Source: Salticus scenicus
Taxonomy: Eukaryota; Arthropoda; Arachnida; Araneae; Salticidae
Reading direction: 5' to 3'
Assembly (NCBI GenBank): GCA_963930645.1
Contig: OZ005648.1
Location: forward strand, 272,476,403 to 272,540,402
DNA: 64,000 nucleotides
The position numbers were made by a program, and so were the translations under genes. How positions within the stretch are numbered: position 1 is the stretch's first letter; the number at the start of each line of letters is the position of its first letter. The notes below the pieces were generated by a model, which searched no databases, had not been told where the DNA came from, and was given only the letters and a program-made list of their open reading frames with translations. This document shows, piece by piece, positions 53,030 through 64,000 of this stretch.

Positions 53030-53630
53030 ATATATCTATAGGATTTTTTTTTTTTTTTTTATTGCCTTTCTCCGATATGTATGTTAATGACTTGTGTACA
53101 CGTATATTTAATAATGGGAATATATAGTATGTTTATAATTATATGAAACAAATTTCTGCTTATGATACATTTTTTTTTTTTAAGGATGTTCTCAAATCTA
53201 CCTGATTTGTTGAATACTAAACCCAACCCGACCACTTGAGCCTGAACCCAACCCACAGGAAAAAAATTCACTCAACCTAATCCAAACCTTACCTGCAAGA
53301 AAAATATATCAGTCAAATTGAACCGAACCTCATACACAAAAAAAAAAAAAAAAAAAAATATTTAGTCAGTCTGACCCAAACCCAATCACTGGTTGGGTTC
53401 GTTTAATATCGGTTTACCGAACCTGATGATAGACTGATTATATGGTTAAAACTTTATTTCTGAAATATGAACATTATAAAAGTTGTTTTCACATGTAAGA
53501 TACTAAACATGAAAAATACGAATTTCTGAATAAATTATTATATGCTAGGAAGTTCAATTTTTCAGAGTGGAAATAAAGTCCTTTAGAAAAAAACTGGTTT
53601 TTTTCCCCCAAGACTATTCCCATCTCTAAG
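53030..53630. other. Non-coding stretch with an AACCCAACCC-type patch
   Basis: 53218-53420 is rich in AACCCAACC, CCGAACC and GGTTGGGTTCG, related to the patch near 51330. No element ends or gene were found. Confidence 0.35.
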
Positions 53631-53634
53631 CACA

Positions 53635-54370
53635 CAGACATGCCAAGTCTCCTGCTTTTGGCAGGAGTCTCCTGCTTTTTGCTTGTTTTTCTTTGCTCCT
53701 GATTTTCCACTCATTTCTCCTGCTTTTCTGATGCAATTTTTATCTATCCCTCTTAGCATAATTTATGCTAAAAATTTGTGGGATTGGGTAAAAAAAATTT
53801 GAAAGAAAATTGAAATTTATCTTTCTCTGCAATTTATCAAGTTCAGTTTGAATGTGAACTACTATACAATGCTTTGAAACTAATTTTTGCTAAGAGTAAA
53901 TTATTAACTTTCATTTTTGCATAATAAAAAATGTCTTATTATCAAAAGTATTTTTTTTTTTTTTTTTTTTTTTTAAATACCATAACTATTGAAAACTTAA
54001 AGAATTCAAATTTCATTAGAATATAGCTGATATTTTCATTTCTTTATTACCTTTTCTTTTACAAAGATAATTAAGATTCTTATTGTTTTATATTTGGAGC
54101 AGAATGATCAAATCTGTGTCTATTTTGATTTAAATTTTAAACAACTGTACGTCTGAGGGCTTTTTTTTTTTATAGTTTGTTTTACTGCAAGAAACATTAT
54201 TCATTTAATTTTAATACTGATGCTTTGTAAATACCTCCTAAGCTTATAAAGCTTTACTTAAATTTGTATTATTTTACTCATTTTTCTTACAAACTTTGTT
54301 GTTGGAAAAAGTCTCGTGATTTCTGTTAAAAAATCTCCTGCTTTTTTGTCATTAGAAGTTGGGATCTCTG
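53635..54370. mobile_element. hAT-like non-autonomous element
   Basis: CAGACATGCCAAGTCTCCTG at the left and the inverse of CAGAGATCCCAACTTCTAAT at the right are similar inverted tips; AGCAC follows/precedes on both sides. The TCTCCTGCTTTT motif occurs several times near both ends (53661, 53678, 53716, 54341). Confidence 0.55.
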
Positions 54371-54512
54371 AGCACCTGTAATAACACTTGAGCTAAATGG
54401 GTGCCTATAGAAGATGAGTTAAAAATTGGGCATATAATCGCAAAAGATGATTCCTAAGAGCAATAAATAAAAAATGTGTGTTCAGTGCACGTTATGTATA
54501 TTACAAAACTAA

Positions 54513-54620
54513 ACTACAGTCAAACTTCATTAAGGCGACAACGCTTAACATGAAGGTATCAGGTGAAATGCCTCTTCACCTATTTTGTCCATGAGTTGCT
54601 GCTGGTACGCACACATGCAT
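54513..54620. repeat. Fragments of pogo-like and hAT-2-like ends
   Basis: TACAGTCAAACTTCATTAA resembles the pogo-like tip at 11933. GCCTCTTCACCTATTTTGTC followed by ATGAGTTGCTGCTG resembles the right end of the hAT-2 MITE at 16560. Both are decayed. Confidence 0.35.
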
Positions 54621-54996
54621 ATAGTAAAGAATCTGTTTAAAATGTTTCTTTTGAAAAAAATGAATGAAACTGAATTTAAGTTGAATAGCACAATCAAAGA
54701 ATTTATCTCTGTATATAACATGCTAAGTTACAGTAGTTTGGTCAGTTGGGGTTGGAATTGAGCTTGCAAACATAAAGTTGTAGGTTCATCTATGATTAAA
54801 AACTGCCGTGTACAATATGACAAGCTGGTGAACATAAAATTCACCCGAAATGAAATACCCCTCCCCTATTTACATTCAAAATAAAATTTGATCAAATTTA
54901 ATACTCTTTTGCAATGCTTTATGTAAATCAGTAACAGTTAAGTAATCAAGAAATAATTATAGCCAAATAAAAGCTACAGTTCTTATATGTATGAAT

Positions 54997-55291
54997 CAGA
55001 GGTGGATAAAATGAAAAACTTTCTGCAAACACAAAATGAAAAAAAAGAAAAAAAAAAAATTGCAAAAAACGTGCATAAAGTAAAAAAGATAAATAAAAAT
55101 ATCAAATATAAATAAAGCATTTAATTTATATCCATAAAAGGAAGGGAGGAATTTTAAGTTATGTTTTTGATACAGAAATTTTCGGAGACATTATTTGAGT
55201 GACAACAGTTTAAAATCAGTTTTTTTTTATAGTTTTGATTAATGCTAAAAAAATTTCTGCGAATGGCATTCGTGTATATTATCCACCTCTG
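54997..55291. mobile_element. hAT-like MITE with perfect 8-bp target duplication
   Basis: CAGAGGTGGATAAAATG and its inverse TATTATCCACCTCTG bound 295 bp of A-rich sequence. GTATGAAT flanks both sides (54989-54996 and 55292-55299). No coding frame is present. Confidence 0.8.
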
Positions 55292-55299
55292 GTATGAAT

Positions 55300-56020
55300 T
55301 ATAACAGAATTCAGGGTAAATTTTTACATGGCTATTTTTATTAAATTATCTCTAGTCTGGGAGCAATCCTTCTAGGTTCGGTTAACAGAAACAAGTGGAC
55401 GTGTAGTCTTGTGGGGGTTTAGTCAACACAGCAAGCAGGGGGCAGAACCTCTTAATATCCTAAAACACTAATTCCAATGTATAATATATTAAATAGAATT
55501 GTTTGTTCAGTTGGTAAATATTTCAAGCGTTACCTTTCTGAACAATATCATTACAGTATATTGTATTCCAATATAATATATATATTTAGGAAATATGAAT
55601 TTTTATAACAGACAAAAATTGCGTTATCCAAAAATGGAGATTAGATCTCAGTGACATCAGAAGCAAAAATGAAAACTGTTCATGGACCCAACTGCAGGTA
55701 GGGATGTGAGTTTTCTGGAAAATTTTCAATTTCTAAATTATGAAGGTTTTGTAAAATAAAACTAAATACATTAAAAGCTACAATTAAACAAAACTATTCA
55801 AAGAAAAGTATGAATAATTATTCAATTCAAAAAGAAATTAACAAACAAAACGCAGAAATTATGATTTATTAAACATGTATAAAGCTAGAAAGTTACAATT
55901 TTTAATGACTGTTTTGCATGTATAATGGTTGAATAATTTATACAAAAAAGGTCTGTGAACGTTCTGTAGCTGTCAGAGACCCTCACATATCGCTGCCAAC
56001 AGCTGAACCCCATTTTATTA
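55300..56020. other. AT-rich non-coding stretch
   Basis: Nothing recognisable before the LTR element. Confidence 0.4.
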
Positions 56021-56026
56021 TACAGG

Positions 56027-56436
56027 TGTGACGGAATGACACCTTAGAACATTGAAAGAACGAACTCGGGCGTTCCGTTATTTAATATTTTTAATTATAA
56101 TAAAACACAATTACAAAACTATATACAACGCGCGCAGTAAACAGAACATTAAGATACATAAGAACGAATATAGCTTCTTTCAGGCTGCGGCCCATGGCCA
56201 CAGGGCGTCTTACACGAAAAACGCGACTACATCTTTCAGCTAGAGCTGACGAACTTCTCACTGACTTTATGAAAACAAGATGATTTCACTTCACTTTAAT
56301 GATCGGCAAAATATCATTAGATATTTTGCCGAGAATGGCGACAGCGCCGTCTATATTATTTTTAATGATAGGGAAGATGGCTCAATAGTAATTACGCTAT
56401 CTAATCTATTCGTAAGAGTTTGAATTTAGCGCTACA
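56027..56436 (-). repeat. 3' LTR
   Basis: About 410 bp, roughly 93-95 percent like 57202-57832 after removing the insertion there. The site GCAAAATATCATTAGATATT at 56305 is uninterrupted. Confidence 0.75.
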
Positions 56437-56454
56437 TTCTCCCCCTCTGTTCCC
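56437..56454 (-). promoter_or_regulatory. Polypurine tract of the LTR element
   Basis: The minus strand reads GGGAACAGAGGGGGAGAA directly before the LTR start TGTAGCGC: the plus-strand priming site used in reverse transcription. Confidence 0.75.
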
Positions 56455-56705
56455 GAGGCGGGAACAGCACTAAAAGTTTCCGCGTATACCACAGGAGATT
56501 GAACTTTTGTAACTATAACATTTTAACATGACGATGAAAGTCGATGCGCAGTAGATACCTGGAAATGGAACTAAAAGATTTGCAAAATAATAACTGTTTT
56601 CTCTTTTTCTCAGATCGACTGAGAATATTTCTATTTTTGTATTATAGAATACATTTCGGTATTTGATTTGCATAAAAGATGCAATAAAGAGAACTACTAT
56701 CTCTC

Positions 56706-56736
<31 letters not shown>

Positions 56737-57190
56737 TCATATGCGATAATATTTGTAGAACAAGACATTCGTATACTGTATATCTTTTTTTACGAGTAAA
56801 ACACAAATTCACTTTGCACGATAATAATTTGAATAAATAATTTGCAGAACGTGATGTTTTTTGTTTAAAACACTGGAAAATTTCTGCAGAACACTCGTTG
56901 AACGTGTCAGGATGACACCTTGATTTCACTAACGACTTGCATAAACGATGATTCACATTGTCATGACTTTCCTTACAAAGAAAATTGCACTTTTCTTTGG
57001 GTCACACGAAAAAAGCTGAGATAGCAACAAGCATTCTTTCAGAACAGAACATGACATTTTCCACGAAAAACATGCATCCACACGAATAACCTCCGTAAAT
57101 GATGAGACCAGTTCAAGGAAATGTCCTATGTTCGCCATCAGAGACATTCAACTTAGATATAAAAATTTTACGAGTATCTTTAATTTTTCG

Positions 57191-57200
57191 TTGGGCGCCA
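57191..57200 (-). promoter_or_regulatory. tRNA primer-binding site of the LTR element
   Basis: TGGCGCCCAA on the minus strand, one base after the LTR. TGGCGCCC is the 3' end complement of lysine-type tRNA primers; the exact tRNA is not certain. Confidence 0.7.
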
Positions 57201-57201
57201 G

Positions 57202-57832
57202 TTATAACAGAATGGCCCCATGATAGAACGTTTAAAGAACAAACTCGGGCATTCCGTTATTTAATATTTTTAATTATAATACAGCACAATTACAAAACTA
57301 TATACAATGTGCGCAGTAAACAGAACATTAAGATACATAAGAACGAATATAACTTCTTTCAGGCCGCTGCCTGCGGCCCATGGCCACAGGGCGTCTTACA
57401 CGAAAAACGCGACTACATCTTTCAGCGAGAGCTGACGAACTTCTCACTGACTTCTGAAAACAAGATGATTTCACTTCACTTTAATGATCGGCAAAATATC
57501 ATTAGATATTCATTTAAAGTAAATTGGAGTGTAAAGGTTGATATTTTTTATTTACCAACTATGTGAAAAATACCAGAGCCGGGAGGTTCGATTCCCGGCT
57601 CTGGTATTTTTCACATAGTTGGTAAATAAAAAATATCAACCTTTACACTCCAATTTACTTTAAATGAATATTCACGGTTGATGAATTCATGAATAAATAT
57701 TTCTAAATATCATTAGATATTTTGCCGAGAATGGCGACAGCGCCGTCTATATTATTTTAAATGATAGGGAAGATGGCTCAATAGTAATTAAGCTATTTAA
57801 TCTATCCGTAAGAGTTTGAATTTAGCGCTACA
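57202..57832 (-). repeat. 5' LTR with a 194-bp insertion
   Basis: Matches the other LTR except for 57511-57721. Divergence of the LTRs shows the element is not very recent. Confidence 0.75.
57511..57704. mobile_element. Palindromic SINE-2 insertion with 17-bp target duplication
   Basis: AAATATCATTAGATATT flanks both sides (57494-57510 and 57705-57721), and the other LTR shows the empty site. The insert is two SINE-2 ends facing each other: a perfect ~75-bp inverted repeat (GGTTGATATTTTTTATTTAC, AATACCAGAGCCGGGA) around a short box B remnant GGTTCGA. A long duplication fits LINE-type retrotransposition, here with an inverted or fold-back cDNA. Confidence 0.8.
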
Positions 57833-57839
57833 CAGGGAA

Positions 57840-59690
57840 ATATTTTATGAGAATTAATGATTTTTTTTTTTTTTTTTTTTTCATTATTAAAAAAAATCTA
57901 GAAAAATTAAATTTGCTTTTGTTTTTCCCAAAATTTTTAATATTTCATACTGAAGTTACAAAGTGGGAAAAAAAATGATCAAAGTTCTTTTTGACACTTT
58001 ATAATTTCAAAATATAACACTAAAAAAAAAAAAAAAAAAACTGTTTTTGAAAAACAAGAACAAATTTAACAATTGTGAATATTCTGAAACTAAACAAAAC
58101 TAAAAAAAAAAACAGAAGTAATTATCATAACGAATTTCTGTTTAGAATAATATGGGGTTTGGCTGCTAGTGGCAGCAAAATTATCGAACACACATCCATA
58201 TTTTTCTTTTTTTTTTTTTTTTTTTACTTTCCGAATATACATATGTAAGGAAAGTATTGTAATCATGTCAAAAATCCGAATTAAAGATTTTGATGTTTCT
58301 ATACGTTTTGAGGTGCCCCGAGTCTATTTTCAATAATTTTTTTTTTTTAGTTTGATCGCTAATTTTTATCATGAACTTACTTTTTATAAACAGTATAAGA
58401 CTAAGATCAAGACTCGATAAATATTTACTCAACAAAATAGTATTAGGTGCACATATTTTAAATAGAAATTATTGTTAGCGCATCAATAATTTTGCTGCCG
58501 ACTGTACAAGGTAATTAGTAAGGTATGGCTCAGACCATGTAAGTGTTCATTTCATCAAAATTCTTTTGATTTTTACTTTTTTTTTGGTTTGTTCTATTTT
58601 TAAGTATATAGTTTGCAAACACAAAATCATATTTTTTAATAGTTGGTGGTATTGGATAATGGATGTAATCCTCTATTCAAAAAAATTAATCTGGAAGTTT
58701 GAGATTTTATTATCATTATTGTTATTATTTAACTTTAACACCTTTATGATATTTTTCAAGAACAATCCAATTTCGGATATTTTAAGCAAAAAAAGAAATA
58801 TTGAGTTCTTTCAACGAAACCTCCAGTTAAAAGATATGCGATTCATTTTATCTATTTAATTTCCTTAACTTTTAATCAAAATCTTGCTGTTTATTCATTT
58901 AGGCAATTAATTGTATTTCCTGTTGCTTGCATAAAAAAACTTTTTTTTTTTTTTTTCCACATTAGAAATTAGTTTTAAAAAGTGATAAAAAAAAAATATA
59001 TAATTATGTTTTTATATGAGATTTTTCTCTAAAATTTTCAACAATGCCAATTTTGCAATTAAAGCAATTTTATTATTATTTTTTTTTTTTTTAAGTTTTG
59101 CTCTTTTTTTTTTTCTTTTTTTTCAATTGAATATTTAACAAAGATTATGACAATGTCCTTTTCTGAGTCATTCTCAGAACCAGAGACCATAAGGTGACCT
59201 AAGTCAGAATTGCTGCCTGAGTTTGAAAAACACTGGCATATCATCATTTATCAAATGAATATTTTGAAAAATAGATACACATGCTCAGCAGTATAGTAGT
59301 GCATTAATTTATTAATATATTCTTTTTTTGTTATGTTACCAAATGCTTTATAATTATGTTCTTACAAACTTATTGAATGGACATTTAAAATTCTGATTAG
59401 CAACTATAGATCTCTTGTATTATAATAACCTCTTTCTCGAGCAAGTTGCTCAAAACATGTATCTGGTAACAAGGCCCATATTATCGCATGGGCAAGCCGG
59501 GACTTTGCCCAGGGGCCCCGGACATTGAGAGGCTACCAAAAGCCCTGATATTAAATTACAAAATATACCCTTTTATTTCAGTAAAAATTCAAATTTATAT
59601 AGATACATATTTACATATACATGAAATTTATCTTTAAAATATCCTAAATGTTCTCGGAAACAGAATTTTCATTTCTGATATATTTTGCTT
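57840..59690. other. AT-rich non-coding stretch with homopolymers; one G-run family tip
   Basis: 58225-58330 starts ACTTTCCGAATATACATATG and AAGGAAAGTATTG, the terminal palindrome type of the G-run family. T/A runs at 57861-57881, 58023-58040, 58208-58226, 58940-58957, 59080-59124. A hAT-type tip, CAAGGCCCATATTATCGCAT with TTTGCCCAGGGGCCCC, is at 59470-59525 without a partner. No gene was seen. Confidence 0.35.
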
Positions 59691-59694
59691 TTTA

Positions 59695-59826
59695 CAGGGT
59701 TATCGCGGGAATCGCGCAATATTAAAAAAAATCCCACTTAAAAATATTTCATATGCGCGTTTTTCCCGCAATTATTTTTCCGCGATTTTTTTTTTTTTTT
59801 TTTTAATCTAATTCATTGAACTCCGC

Positions 59827-59859
<33 letters not shown>

Positions 59860-60706
59860 CTAATTCATTGAACTCCGCGATTTTTTTTTTTTTTTTTTCC
59901 CCGTTTTTACAAAAATCGCAGACATCGTTCGTTAAAAAATAAATAAATAAATAAAAATGAAACAATCGGCGATCAAATGTTCTACAAAAGCTTCCGATTC
60001 CTAATCTTTCTCCATCCACAACATAAATGTCAATATCCATTTCAAACTTGCTTTATGAGATTCTAGAACCTGTAAAGAAATACAATTGTTAAATATTTCT
60101 TACTCATGTAATTATTTTGTGCCCCCCCCCCCCCTTTATTTATCTCCATCTAGCGATCAGCAATCAAATGTTCTGCAGAAGCCTTCTTTCCCAATCTTTA
60201 CCCATCTGCAACATAAATTATATTTATAATATTCATTTTAAACTTGCTTTATTAGATTCTAGAAGTAGAATTGAAAGAGTTTAATATTTCTTACTCTGTA
60301 ATTATTTTTTTTATCCCCCCCCCCCCCCCCCCCCCTCTTTCCCATCTCTGGAATACGGATTGTGATCGATGATCAATTCTGGAAACAATAAAGCAATAGA
60401 AGTGCTCAATATATGTAGATAAAAACTAAAAATGTAAATGTTTCTGTCATCAGTTTATTGAAAGTGACGTTATCAATACTCAACTAATCATCCAATTAAT
60501 CATATTAGCGAAAATTTTTTAGCTAATTTCTAATTTCAGCAATGACATGTCTGTAATTTGCATATTTCTTGAAAATACTTTTTTTCTGTAAAACGTAATT
60601 TCTGACTTAAATTTCAAAAATATCACTTAAATTTTCAAAATCCCACTTAATTTTTTTGTTAGAGTGGGAGAATCCCACTCATTTTTTTCCCTTAGTGCGA
60701 ACCCTG
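59695..60706. mobile_element. hAT-like element with internal C-run tandem units
   Basis: CAGGGTTATCGCGGGAATCG at the left and AGTGCGAACCCTG at the right are inverted tips. Inside, a CGCGA-T-run motif repeats three times (59780-59900) and two ~190-bp units share GCGATCA(A/G)C, AATGTTCT(A/G)CA(A/G)AAGC, TTCTAGAA and ATTATTTTnTG followed by long C runs. Flanking octamers do not match cleanly. Confidence 0.45.
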
Positions 60707-60709
60707 TTT

Positions 60710-61800
60710 TCTATTTCTGCTGGCTCATCTAATTCCTTAATTAGTGGGGCCTTGGATCAACATATGCTGGGTTCATTCAAGCAGAGAGTTTGAAATGGTT
60801 CAAAATTCATTTTAATCAGTAAATCCCGTTGTAATTAATCCTAGTGTGTAAACAATGACAGTAGAGCAATAATCCGAAGCTGGCAAACCTATGACTACTA
60901 AATTTATATATTAGTTCTACAGTTCTTGTTTAGGGTAAATTAAACATACTACAGAGTGCTTTTTTATTGTCACCTGTCAGTTAGGATATCATGAAGGGAT
61001 CAGCAGAACAAATCCATTCCATATTCAACTGTTTGTAGCTAACATAAATAGTATCTGAAAATGTAAAAACTATTAACATATTTAAATATCTAGCCTCGAA
61101 AATATTGTTTATGGATTGTACATACGACTGATCATCTATTGGACATAAATGATGTTGCAACGGTTTCGGGGGGGGGGGGGGGCATGATGATCGGAGCCTG
61201 CTTGTAACTTTCTAAATGATGACTTTAATCAGAAACTTTTTTTTTACACTGTATATAGCATTACTATGACTAATAAAAGAAAATTTTAATATATCATGCA
61301 AAAGGTTAACTAAAAAAATAGTTTTTTTGGATGGAAAAATTTCCAGAAAAACATAGTAGAAAATTTTCCACCCCACATCACTAACTGCAGGGATGAGATT
61401 TTTTAGCTGATTTCAGCTTTTTTGTACATTTAGTTTTTCCATTTTCTCAGTTTTTTTTTTTTTTTTTTTTTTTTTGGTCTGTCTCATGTGAATTAGTTGT
61501 ATCAGCTAATCAAATAAAGCTTCATTGAATACCAGGTACATAGCTTGAAGGGGGGAGTCTACCCCACCCAATGTTTAAAAAAATAGGGTGGCATCATAGA
61601 GAGTGCTGTTTTGTGCCTTAAAGTTCATTTGAAAGTGGATCATAATTTTGTTAATTATCATTAGTTACCAAAGACACCTAAGGTTCTTATGTATCACAAG
61701 CTACCTTTGGCGACAACTAGTTCACCGACTAGCAAAAAAAAGTTCGCATTAAAATGTCTTACTGTAGCAAGCTTCCATTAGGTAGCACCTGCAGCGCCCT
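60710..61800. other. AT-rich non-coding stretch
   Basis: G run at 61169-61182, T run at 61449-61475. CAGGGATGAGATTTTTTAGC near 61387 may be a lone element tip. No gene was recognised. Confidence 0.35.
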
Positions 61801-62170
61801 CTTAAACATTTATAACAGCCTGTTTTCCTACTGTGCAAACGAACCTTGAAAATTTTCATGGCATTCAAAATCCTTAAAAAAAATTTAATCACAACAAATT
61901 CCTGTTTGAGGTGCATATGGCATGATTTTCTGTTTTAGACACTTACAATTGTCTGTTCGCTTACCATACAAAAGACTTGAAAATTCTGATTGTATTCAGC
62001 ACCCTTTAAGAATTATTCAGTAGCAAACTCCTGCTGAGCAGCACTTTTTCCTGCTCAGGCAGCTACAACAGCATGTTCTCTTACCATGCAACAATCCTTG
62101 AAAATTCTGACCTTAGCAAATTCAAGCTCTGTTGAGACTGTGGCGCCCTTCTCCCATTTCAGACATCCAT
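61800..62170. repeat. Three diverged ~130-bp tandem units
   Basis: Each has a (C/T)TGTT(T/C)(T/G)C(C/T)TAC(C/T) start, CTTGAAAATT(T/C)T and a GCAAATTC/GCAAACTC segment (about 61815, 61952 and 62082). Confidence 0.45.
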
Positions 62171-62689
62171 AACTCACTCGTAAGTATGCACTGTTGATTT
62201 ATCACCTCCAAAAACTTAAAATTATGATTTTTCTATGTCTTAGTTCGAATAAAAGGGTTTTGAAAAGAAAAATTAATTTAAATGAAATTATCTGGTAATT
62301 AATTTGTTTGTCTAAAATTATTCTTTTAATTTCATTGGATCATAAAAAATCGGTCTTCCAGAGAGCTTGTCTTTAAATAATGCTGATGAGGAAAGCAAAA
62401 TTTCGTACATATTGCATGCTACAAAAAAAAAAAGTTTATTGTATGTTACAGCTATTGTATAAAGATAAAATTAGATAAGGTTTGATTTGGTTATAACGAT
62501 TTCTTACTAACAATTTTTTATTCTATGTGATCCTCAGGGGCAGACTGGCTCAATTTGGCCCACTCACTCCATAATGGGATTAGAGATCAAGATTCACAGT
62601 TGCCACTTGCCACGTGGTGACCTAATTTGAAAAAGTGGCAATCCAAATAAATTGCTGTAATCGCCAATCAGACATGTGATTTTTTTGCG

Positions 62690-63260
62690 AATTTGCAGAA
62701 ATCTGTGATCCCCCCCAATTCGTGAAATTTTGTGAATTAACTTCTGCTTTTAAAAAAGTTGCGGATCTCGTTCGTTTTAAAAAACGAAACCCCATTAACG
62801 ATTGGCGATTAAATTTGCTACGAAAGCCACCCTATTCTCAATCTTTCTCCATCTACAACATAAATGTCAATATTCATTTAAAAACTTCCTTAATGAGATT
62901 CTAGAACCTATAAAGAAACAGAATAGTTAAATATTTCTCGCTCTTGTAATTATTTTTTGCCCCTTCCTCCATTTTCTTATCTCTAACTAGCGATCAGCGA
63001 TCAAATGTTCCGCAGAATTCTTTAGTTTCCCATTCTTTCTCCCTCCATAACATAAATGTCATTATTCATTTTAAACTTGCTTTGTTAGATTCTAGAAGTA
63101 GAACTGAAAGAGTTCAATATTTCCTACCCATGTAATTACTTTTTTACTCTCTCCCCCCCCCCCCCCTTTGCACATCTCCAGATAGTGATCAGCAATTAAT
63201 TCCAAAAACAATAAAGAGATAGAGGTGCTCAATATTTCTCACATATGTGATTATTTTTAG
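62690..63260. repeat. Tandem units related to the interior of 59695-60706
   Basis: CATAAATGTCAATATTCATT, GAGATTCTAGAACCTATAAA, CTAGCGATCAGCGATCAAAT and C-run blocks occur in the same order as at 60010-60340. The 60-residue frame across it is incidental. Confidence 0.6.
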
Positions 63261-64000
63261 ACTTCATTACTGAACTTGATAAATCTACTTATTTTTCCTC
63301 AAATTAAATATTTATATTTAATATCTATACCAAATGTGTAAACAAGGGAAAAATTGTAGAACAAATTTTTCAGGTAGGAAATTCTTTTCTAAATCAATTT
63401 AAGGAAACTAATACTCAGTTGGTTTTATGCATATTAGAAACTGATAATTAGCTACTGTTGCTTTTTTTAATAGGTATGATTAATGTACATAAATAAAAAT
63501 CATATTTTATATTTGTTTGAATTTTTTTTTTTTTTTTTTTTTTCTTTGCATGGAATTTTTATAAGATTTTATGTGGATATAAAAGTTATTGCAGTTATAT
63601 TAAAGAATTTTTTAATAGAAAAATCCTGAAAATGTTTAATGTAGATAAAAGCTATAAATAAATATAATAACTGTTGAGGTAATCAATTTATTAAAAATGA
63701 CATTATCAATGTTCAATCAATTAACCAAACAATCATGTTAGCAAAAAATTTTCAGCTAATTTCTAATTTTAGCAATTTCATGTTTGTTATTAAATCTCGG
63801 ATAATATGCCAAAACAGATTTTTTGCTCCCCCCCCCCCCTTCCCCCAGACTCAAAATAATTTCGTTTTCTTCTAATTCTAACCACATCTATTTTCCGTTT
63901 GGAGACAGAGATATCACACTAGGCGAAATTTATTAAACGAATCAAATTTTGTATTTCTTTTTCAATTAGACAAAATAAATATTCTTGAAAAACACATTGT
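63260..64000. other. AT-rich non-coding stretch
   Basis: T run at 63522-63543 and C run at 63829-63839; AATCATGTTAGCAAAAAATT near 63731 resembles the segment near 60495, so the repeat of 59695 may continue. No gene was seen. Confidence 0.35.

Larger units (their letters stand above)
56027..57832 (-). mobile_element. Short LTR retrotransposon (Ty3/Gypsy-like, non-autonomous)
   Basis: Two direct repeats of ~410 bp bound 765 bp of internal DNA. On the minus strand each starts TGTAGCGCTAAATTCAAACT. A primer-binding site (TGGCGCCCAA) follows the upstream LTR and a purine tract precedes the downstream LTR, which sets orientation. CAGG flanks both sides (56023-56026 and 57833-57836). The internal part has no gag or pol frame, so the element depends on helpers. 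Confidence 0.75.

Noticed and set aside
59470..60752. Second hAT element between CAAGGCCCATATT and GGGGCCTTG
   Set aside because: Tips match only partly and the flanking octamers TCTGGTAA and GATCAACA do not match.
62536..62580. hAT end CAGGGGCAGACTGG
   Set aside because: No inverted partner or target duplication was found in the window.

Overview
This is a eukaryotic, strongly AT-rich, intron- or intergenic-type window that is dominated by transposable elements. Only one gene looks intact: an apparently intronless small heat-shock protein on the + strand at 39158-40384. The repeat content (Penelope-like elements with GIY-YIG endonuclease, tRNA-derived SINEs, hAT, Tc1/mariner, Helitron ends, THAP fragments) fits an arthropod, and an arachnid such as a spider is my best guess. 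The guess is inference from repeat style, not from a diagnostic gene.

Layout. 0-4.9 kb: the end of a hAT-like element carrying a SINE, a pogo-like MITE, a ~577-bp tandem duplication, a hAT MITE with perfect 8-bp target duplication. 4.9-6.85 kb: a G-run-rich repeat element with internal tandem copies. 7.5-8.0 kb: an element with a THAP zinc-finger fragment. 8.5-9.84 kb: a tandem array ending in a Helitron-type 3' end. 10-12.4 kb: four SINEs, one inside a pogo-like MITE. 14.3-16.6 kb: a deletion derivative of the THAP element and two MITEs. 17.1-18.6 kb: a broken Tc1 transposon. 18.7-21.5 kb: inverted Penelope-like pair A, itself hit by a MITE and a 1.4-kb tandem array. 24.0-24.5 kb: palindromic Penelope-like pair B. 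24.6-25.6 kb: a cluster of a second SINE family. 25.7-31.3 kb: old duplications and a hAT element inside a third tRNA-like repeat. 32-34.7 kb: three SINEs and a hAT-type MITE. 36.2-38.1 kb: more G-run-family copies. 38.86-40.53 kb: promoter-like block, small heat-shock gene, poly(A) signal. 41.2-42.1 kb: two long-hairpin MITEs. 43.15-50.72 kb: Penelope-like element C split by a nest of further insertions. 51.6-53.0 kb: palindromic Penelope-like pair E inside another inverted-repeat element. 56.0-57.8 kb: a small LTR retrotransposon on the minus strand. 59.7-63.3 kb: C-run-rich repeats.

The most striking signal is shared by the five Penelope-like families (A-E). Each ends in a short sequence with the layout of a type I hammerhead ribozyme: a CUGANGA-like box, a GC-rich stem II, GAAA, a 2-3 bp stem III, a cleavage site, then the returning strand of stem I. 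Each also carries an inverted copy of that end at its truncated 5' side. In families D and E the reading frame runs into the ribozyme and stops inside it. Hammerheads in Penelope-like elements are known as a class; the family-specific versions here, their inverted pairing and the coding overlap are what deserve checking. A second highlight is a six-layer nest: element C contains hAT-1, which contains a SINE, which contains hAT-2, which contains a G-run-family repeat, which contains element D. All boundaries were read by eye; no search or folding program was run.
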